DNA from: Bacteroidaceae bacterium | Lineage (GTDB): Bacteria > Bacteroidota > Bacteroidia > Bacteroidales > Bacteroidaceae | Assembly: GCA_016292045.1 (NCBI GenBank) | Contig: JAEEZX010000032.1 | Location: 24,552 to 88,551, forward strand | Direction: 5' to 3' | DNA length: 64,000 nucleotides | Shown here: positions 58,916 through 64,000 of the stretch, piece by piece | Layout: each line of letters opens with the position of its first letter | Numbering within the stretch: the first letter of the stretch is position 1 | The notes under the pieces: model-generated | Database searches by the model: none | Seen by the model: only the letters and a program-made list of their open reading frames with translations | What the model was told of the DNA's origin: nothing | Made by a program: the position numbers and the translations under genes

Positions 58916-59926
58916 GTGAAGACCAACACATTTTTCGTCACCCATTTTGCGCTTTTTGCGCTACTGCTGTTTGCCAACATCCTGTGGGGCTCTCTCTCCA
59001 TTCCCATTGATGCCACGTGGCACATACTTTGCGGTGAGGCCGTCGAGGGTCATCCCTCGTGGAGCGCCATCATCTGGGAGGGGCGTGTTCCCCAGGCTGT
59101 CACCGCCGCACTCTGCGGAGCATCGCTCTCATGCTGCGGTCTCCTGCTGCAGACGCTTTTCCGCAATCCGCTGGCCGGCCCTTCCATCCTCGGCATCGAT
59201 TCCGGAGCGAATCTCGGCGTGGCTCTCGTGATGCTCACCGGCACGGGGATTTTCCTGCACGCCTCGACGTTCGTACTCGTCGTCACCGCCGCCATGACGG
59301 GAGCGCTTGTCACCATGATGCTCCTTCTCGTCATGAACCGTGTGCTGCGCAACGACATCATGCTCCTCATCACGGGCGTCATCATCAGCAGTGTGACGGG
59401 TAGCCTGATACAGCTTCTCAACTTCAGCGCAACAGAAGAGGGCGTGCACAATTTCATCATCTGGGGCATGGGTAATTTCTCTGCGGTCAGCATGGACCGC
59501 CTGCCTCTCTTCGTCGTGCTGTCCGTCTGCGGACTGCTGGGCGCCACACTCCTGGTGAAACCCCTCGACACCTTGTTGCTGGGAGAGACCTACGCCACAA
59601 ACCTCGGCACGAATGTCAACCGCGTGCGCACCACGTTGCTCATCGTCACGGGTCTGCTCACCGCCACCACCGTTGCTTTCTGCGGCCCCGTCTCTTTCCT
59701 CGGACTTGCCGTGCCCCACATCGCACGCCTTGCCCTCAGGTCGTCGTCCCACCGCATTCTCCTGCCGGCCACGATGCTCGTGGGAGCCTGCCTCACTCTC
59801 CTGTGCAATCTGGTGTCCACACTGCCCACCTCCGGCGGTGTGATACCCATCAACGTGCTGACGCCCATCATCGGTGCGCCCGTGATACTCTACGTCATCT
59901 TCCGTCACAACAACATTGCATCCTGA
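58916..59926 (+). CDS. FecCD-family ABC transporter permease (GTG start)
   Basis: 336 aa; LCGASLSCCGLLLQTLFRNPLAGPSILGIDSGANLGVALVM, GPVSFLGLAVPHIAR, ISSVTGSLIQLLNF. Confidence 0.93.
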   Translation: MKTNTFFVTHFALFALLLFANILWGSLSIPIDATWHILCGEAVEGHPSWSAIIWEGRVPQAVTAALCGASLSCCGLLLQTLFRNPLAGPSILGIDSGANLGVALVMLTGTGIFLHASTFVLVVTAAMTGALVTMMLLLVMNRVLRNDIMLLITGVIISSVTGSLIQLLNFSATEEGVHNFIIWGMGNFSAVSMDRLPLFVVLSVCGLLGATLLVKPLDTLLLGETYATNLGTNVNRVRTTLLIVTGLLTATTVAFCGPVSFLGLAVPHIARLALRSSSHRILLPATMLVGACLTLLCNLVSTLPTSGGVIPINVLTPIIGAPVILYVIFRHNNIAS

Positions 59927-59932
59927 ACACAC

Positions 59933-60301
59933 ATGAATAGATACACGCTTTCAATACTCCTGCTGCTTGTCATCACCGCTCTGTCGCTCTATCCCAGTAC
60001 GGAATTCCCTGAGACAGATATGGCCTTTGCCGACAAGTGGGCCCACTGGCTGATGTACGGCACACTCTCTTTCGTCCTGCTGTGGGACCACAGCCGCAAC
60101 AGAGAAAGAAGAAGCGCCGGACAGGAGTTGTGTCTGACGCTCTTCTCTATGTTCTGGGGAGGACTTATGGAGCTTGCCCAGGTTTATCTCACCACCACCC
60201 GCAGCGGCGAATGGCTTGACTTTGCCGCCAACTGCTTCGGGACTATCTGCGGCCTCCTGCTTTTCTGTGCAGCGAGGAAAGCCATGTCTCGCAAAGCGTA
60301 G
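59933..60301 (+). CDS. VanZ-like family protein
   Basis: 122 aa; FADKWAHWLMYGTLSFVLLWDHSR, GGLMELAQVYLTTTRSGEWLDFAANCFGTICG. Confidence 0.85.
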   Translation: MNRYTLSILLLLVITALSLYPSTEFPETDMAFADKWAHWLMYGTLSFVLLWDHSRNRERRSAGQELCLTLFSMFWGGLMELAQVYLTTTRSGEWLDFAANCFGTICGLLLFCAARKAMSRKA

Positions 60302-62075
60302 GCCATATCCTTCCTGCTCCGCGACGCATTCCGTATCCGTGACCTCCGCGCGGCAGATAGTGCAGCTCTACGGGAGCACCGGCCTTCTGCATCGCCGGCA
60401 CGAATGTCATGCACGAGGGACCTGAATATAGTTTGTCGTCCTCCGTGCCGAAGACAAATACGGGAGGTGTGTCGGCCGTGACACGCAGTTCGGGAGTGAG
60501 CGTCCCGCCTTCGCCCTCATCCAGATAAGCGGGATAGATAAGTATGCCGAAATCCGGACGGCACGACAGCATGTCGGCATCGTCCTCGGGAGCGTAGGTC
60601 TGCTCGTCCCATCGCGTGCATGCTCTTGCTGTGAGCGAACCGCCGGCAGAGAATCCTATCACACCCACTTCCTCTGCGCCCTTCTGACGGGCCAGACGGA
60701 TGGCACGCTGCACGTCGCGCAAAGCCTGCTCTCTGTTGTTTGGCACTGTATAAGCCAGCACATAGGCGTCATACCCCATACGCTGCAGCCACATTGCCAC
60801 TTCCTGGCCCTCCTTTTCATAGGCCAGAATGCTGTAGGCTCCGCCCGGGCACACTATCACGGCGCGGCGTGCGCTGCCCTGCTCTGCGCCGTCTCTCCCG
60901 CCCTGTGCAAGAGCCGGGAACGGTTCCATTGTGGGTATCTGCACCCTGTTGAAGCGGTTTCCGTCATCCTTGCGCTCCATCCAGTCGGACGAGGCGATGC
61001 GGCAGTCCTCCGGAGCCGAAGGCCACACGGCAAAGGGTTCGTTCATGTATGGAGCCATCCCGCTCTTCATATCTTCCAGGACGGGCCATCCGTCCTCAAA
61101 CTTCATTTCTTTCATCACCAAATAACTCTCTCCTTCAAATTCTTTACTGTATCCGTGACAGATGAATATCTCCCTGCCGTCCGGCATCCTGTATGCTGCA
61201 GAATGTCCGCCGGCACTGTATTTCTCATCACCCTTATACACCAGTGTGCCGCCTCCCTGCGTCAGAGGTGTTCCGTTCCGGTCCAGGTAAGGACCCTCCA
61301 CATTCTTCGAGCGTCCCACCATCACCTTGTAGTTGCTGCGCAGGCCGCGACAGCAGTAATCCCACGACACAAACAGATAATACCATCCCTCGCGCTTATA
61401 TATAAAAGGTGCCTCGATGGCCTTGCTGCCGGGAGCCACCGGAGCCAGAGTGTCACGCGGCGTGTTCTTCGGACGGGATGCTATCGTCTGCTGCTTGAAC
61501 GTCTTGTCCACCGTCGCCATGTCGGCCTTGAGGCGTATCAGCTGTATACCGTCCCAGAACGAACCGAACGACATCCATGCCCTGCCCTCATCGTCAATCA
61601 CCACCGCCGGGTCTATTGCATTGAAACGGTCTTTCCTGCTGCTCTCAACCACCATACCGGTATCCTTCCAGTCGCCCTTTTCCAAAGATGTGCACCACGC
61701 ATGGCCGATAGCGCTGTTGTTGCTTCCGAACGATGAACAGCTGTAGTACATATGCCAGTTGCCGTCCTTTCCCTTTATGATGTCGGGTGCCCAGGTGTGT
61801 CCGCGGTATCCTTTGACAGTCTTCAGCGCCCACTCCGGAGCCTCTTTCAAGGCAGGGGGGCAGTATTTCCACTGGCGCATGTCGGTGGATGTCATCTGCT
61901 GTATGTTGTTACCCGTTGAATACAGGTAACACACACCGTCTTCCCATGCCATCACGGGATCGTGCGTCAGCACCTCGGAGGTATACCCTTGCCGCCGCGC
62001 GCGCTGCCATTGCTGTGCCATCACGGTCTGAACGGTGCACAGCAAAAGTAGAGAGAAAAAAACAGTCTTCTTCAT
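60243..62075 (-). CDS. GH43 (arabinanase-like) fused to alpha/beta-hydrolase esterase
   Basis: 610 aa; GH43: LTHDPVMAWEDGVCYLYSTG, GHTWAPDIIKGKDGNWHMYYS, NAIDPAVVIDDEGRAWMSFGSFWDGIQL; esterase: IVCPGGAYSIL, GVIGFSAGGSL, LPRGGHGYG. Confidence 0.88.
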   Translation of the reverse strand: MKKTVFFSLLLLCTVQTVMAQQWQRARRQGYTSEVLTHDPVMAWEDGVCYLYSTGNNIQQMTSTDMRQWKYCPPALKEAPEWALKTVKGYRGHTWAPDIIKGKDGNWHMYYSCSSFGSNNSAIGHAWCTSLEKGDWKDTGMVVESSRKDRFNAIDPAVVIDDEGRAWMSFGSFWDGIQLIRLKADMATVDKTFKQQTIASRPKNTPRDTLAPVAPGSKAIEAPFIYKREGWYYLFVSWDYCCRGLRSNYKVMVGRSKNVEGPYLDRNGTPLTQGGGTLVYKGDEKYSAGGHSAAYRMPDGREIFICHGYSKEFEGESYLVMKEMKFEDGWPVLEDMKSGMAPYMNEPFAVWPSAPEDCRIASSDWMERKDDGNRFNRVQIPTMEPFPALAQGGRDGAEQGSARRAVIVCPGGAYSILAYEKEGQEVAMWLQRMGYDAYVLAYTVPNNREQALRDVQRAIRLARQKGAEEVGVIGFSAGGSLTARACTRWDEQTYAPEDDADMLSCRPDFGILIYPAYLDEGEGGTLTPELRVTADTPPVFVFGTEDDKLYSGPSCMTFVPAMQKAGAPVELHYLPRGGHGYGMRRGAGRIWPTLCETWLSSLHRKAGGRR

Positions 62076-62120
62076 AGTATCAAAGGTTTAACACCGCAAA
62101 GATACGAAATTTTGTTTAAA

Positions 62121-62160
62121 GTTGACGAGTTGACAAGTAAACAAGTGGACAAGTTGTTAC
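62121..62160. repeat. Octamer tandem array (GTTGACGA GTTGACAA GTAAACAA GTGGACAA GTTGTTAC)
   Basis: Five 8-bp units upstream of the GH43-esterase gene. Confidence 0.85.
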
Positions 62161-62280
62161 TTTTGCATACAAAATTTTGAACTTTGGCTATTTCAGTGCG
62201 TATTTTATGGAAAATGTGCTAAAATGCTTACAAATTCACGTTAAACTCTACAAATCTTATCGTTAATTGAAAAAAAATTG

Positions 62281-62303
62281 TACCTTTGCAGCCGAAAGGC
62301 TGC
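62281..62303 (+). promoter_or_regulatory. Candidate -7 box TACCTTTG overlapping a GCAGCC-GAAA-GGCTGC hairpin
   Basis: Consensus -7 match; perfect 6-bp inverted repeat with GAAA loop at 62288..62303. Confidence 0.45.
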
Positions 62304-62442
62304 GAAACTGCTCACGCTCGGCAATTGATGCAAGTATCATTGCTCTCGCTTAACCACAGTTGTGCGGCGGGGACGGTGACAGACACGAAGAAACAAACAT
62401 TTACAATTAAAAATAAGTTTAACACTTTTAAAAAAAAAGCGT

Positions 62443-64000
62443 ATGAAACAGAAATTACTTTCAATTCTCGCCCTGCTGCTGATGGCAGTGACGAGCGCGT
62501 GGGCTGACACCACCGTCACGTGGACTGAAAATGATATGTCAGAATTATTTATCGACTTCGAGAGTGGCACGGCAATGAACAACACCATCAAAGGCATCAC
62601 TGCCACCGCAAGCGACGGAGGCTGGGGTGAATGGTATGGAGACGATATCAATAACGATTCGGAGGGCAGTACCACGATTACATTCACTTCCTCGGTGGGA
62701 AATATCAAGTCTATAGCGATAAAGGCAGAAGATATTTATGTTTATTCGAATCCCCCCGGAGGATGGACTCTCTCTGGTGATAATCAAAAGCTTTCTTGGA
62801 GCGGTGACGCATCGTCTACCGTTTCTTTGCTTTTATCAGCCGGGGAAGATTTCAATGGTATTTCAGAAATCGTGTTCACCATTGAGTCGGCCGCAGCCAT
62901 CTTCGCCATCGACACCGACGGCACCACTCAGGACTTCGGCAGCGTGGAGGTCGGTGCCACGGCTCAGAAGACCTTCACCATTACAAACAGCGGCAACAAG
63001 TCCTTGTATGTAAACATCAGCAATCCAGAAGGCTTTACCGCTGAAATGACGCAAAACGCGAATGTCTACTTCGCGGATGCGCTGGGCTGGGGTGATATCC
63101 ATGTTTACTATTGGCCAAATGGTCTCGATTGGCCTGGAGCGGCTATGACCGAACTCTACACGAATGAACTCGGCCAGAAGGTTTACTGTTATGAACTGCC
63201 TGCTGACGTTGAAGGTGTCATTTTCAATGGAAATGGCAACCAGACTGGAGATATTTACGAACCGATAGGTAAGGCCTATTACATTAAGGATGATAACACC
63301 GTAGGAACTTGGTCTTACGACAACTGTGTTCCTGCTGACATGTCAAGAGTGTTGACAGTGACCATGAACACCGCTACTCTCGGCTCGAAGAGCGGCAACA
63401 TCACCCTCTCGTTCGATGCCAAGAATGCCACGAGTTTCACCATTCCCTGCACGGGCGAGGTCGCAGCCCCCACTACCTACATCGTTGCAGGTAACTATTC
63501 AGAAATCTTCGGACTCCCTTGGTACGGAACTTACGAGGCCAACAAGATGACGAAGGGTGACGATGGAAAGTACACTAAGACTTACAACGTTGAAGATGCC
63601 TTCAGCGACATCCAGCTCAAGGTTGTGAAGGATGGTGTGGATTGGATTGGCGACGAGACGGGAGACAACGTTACCTTCAGTATGAAACAGGCTGGCTCGT
63701 TTACAGTTACATTAGATCCCAATGCCAACCCTGTTTATGTAACAGTAACGGGCGACAATGTGGTGTTTCCCGATACAGAATATGCTATCAATTACGCTGC
63801 TGGCATGCAGAACGGTACCGTTACCGGTCCTGATACTGCCAAGGAGGACGACGAGGTTACGCTCACCATCACCCCCGCTGCAGGCTACGTACTTGAAAGC
63901 ATATCGGTTACCGGCGTAACTACAGAAAATGCGGTTGAGGTAACTGACGGCAAGTTCACCATGCCTGCTGAGGACGTAAACGTAATTGCTACGTTCAAAT
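62443..64000 (+). CDS. Secreted modular protein, partial at right edge: choice-of-anchor-D-like domain with internal CBM26-like module, carbohydrate-binding-like and InlB-type repeat regions
   Basis: MKQKLLSILALLLMAVTSAWADTTVTW...; open to the window end, absent from track for lack of a stop. VYFADALGWGDIHVYYWPNG..WPGAAM..VIFNGNGNQTGDI (CBM26-like). Confidence 0.85.
   Translation, partial: MKQKLLSILALLLMAVTSAWADTTVTWTENDMSELFIDFESGTAMNNTIKGITATASDGGWGEWYGDDINNDSEGSTTITFTSSVGNIKSIAIKAEDIYVYSNPPGGWTLSGDNQKLSWSGDASSTVSLLLSAGEDFNGISEIVFTIESAAAIFAIDTDGTTQDFGSVEVGATAQKTFTITNSGNKSLYVNISNPEGFTAEMTQNANVYFADALGWGDIHVYYWPNGLDWPGAAMTELYTNELGQKVYCYELPADVEGVIFNGNGNQTGDIYEPIGKAYYIKDDNTVGTWSYDNCVPADMSRVLTVTMNTATLGSKSGNITLSFDAKNATSFTIPCTGEVAAPTTYIVAGNYSEIFGLPWYGTYEANKMTKGDDGKYTKTYNVEDAFSDIQLKVVKDGVDWIGDETGDNVTFSMKQAGSFTVTLDPNANPVYVTVTGDNVVFPDTEYAINYAAGMQNGTVTGPDTAKEDDEVTLTITPAAGYVLESISVTGVTTENAVEVTDGKFTMPAEDVNVIATFK

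Noticed and set aside
58899-58919. Mini-ORF MKTLCR* overlapping the FecCD GTG start
   Set aside because: Would begin at about the predicted TSS (leaderless) and is too short to support; probably chance.

Overview
This 64 kb window comes from a Bacteroidales genome, most likely Prevotella-like (inferred from gene families, TAnnTTTG promoters and weak Shine-Dalgarno use). From left to right it contains: (1) a minus-strand type V (FimA/Mfa-like) fimbrial operon, with DUF3868-OmpA-DUF3575 and DUF5119 proteins, five fimbrillin-like lipoproteins and a >=1137-aa YGG-repeat protein that runs off the left edge and is missing from the ORF track; (2) an AcrAB-TolC-type RND operon preceded by a 60-aa cysteine microprotein; (3) a xylan-degradation cluster (GH10-CE1, DUF2271, GH43, sialate O-acetylesterase-like, MFS/GPH symporter, GH43, GH67, CE1, later GH115) with no SusC/SusD in view; (4) two paralogous DUF4353 beta-helix proteins, a small protein with a T9SS-like tail, and a LytS/LytTR two-component system whose kinase has a His/Pro-rich periplasmic loop; (5) a second RND operon; (6) a sulfur amino-acid island (cysK, metY, Lrp/AsnC); (7) VanX-like, DUF4250 and HAD genes, tRNA-Arg(CCG) and DPP-IV; (8) GH105-DUF4861, FecCD, VanZ and GH43-esterase genes, and an incomplete modular protein at the right edge. 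The strongest unexplained signal is a set of about 16 short tandem arrays that share a 7-bp period but not a unit sequence. Most fill operon junctions and supply stop and/or start codons. Three lie inside CAZyme coding sequences, and one of these has lost its stop triplet in exactly the two heptads where it would have been in frame. Other leads are a strand-specific 18-bp GNRA hairpin in the fimbrial operon, a roughly 395-bp inverted-repeat element between fimbrillin genes, a tRNA-Arg with an apparent U19-A56 replacement of G19-C56, and a CBM26-like module nested inside a choice-of-anchor-D domain. All family calls are from reading the translations; no database search was run.
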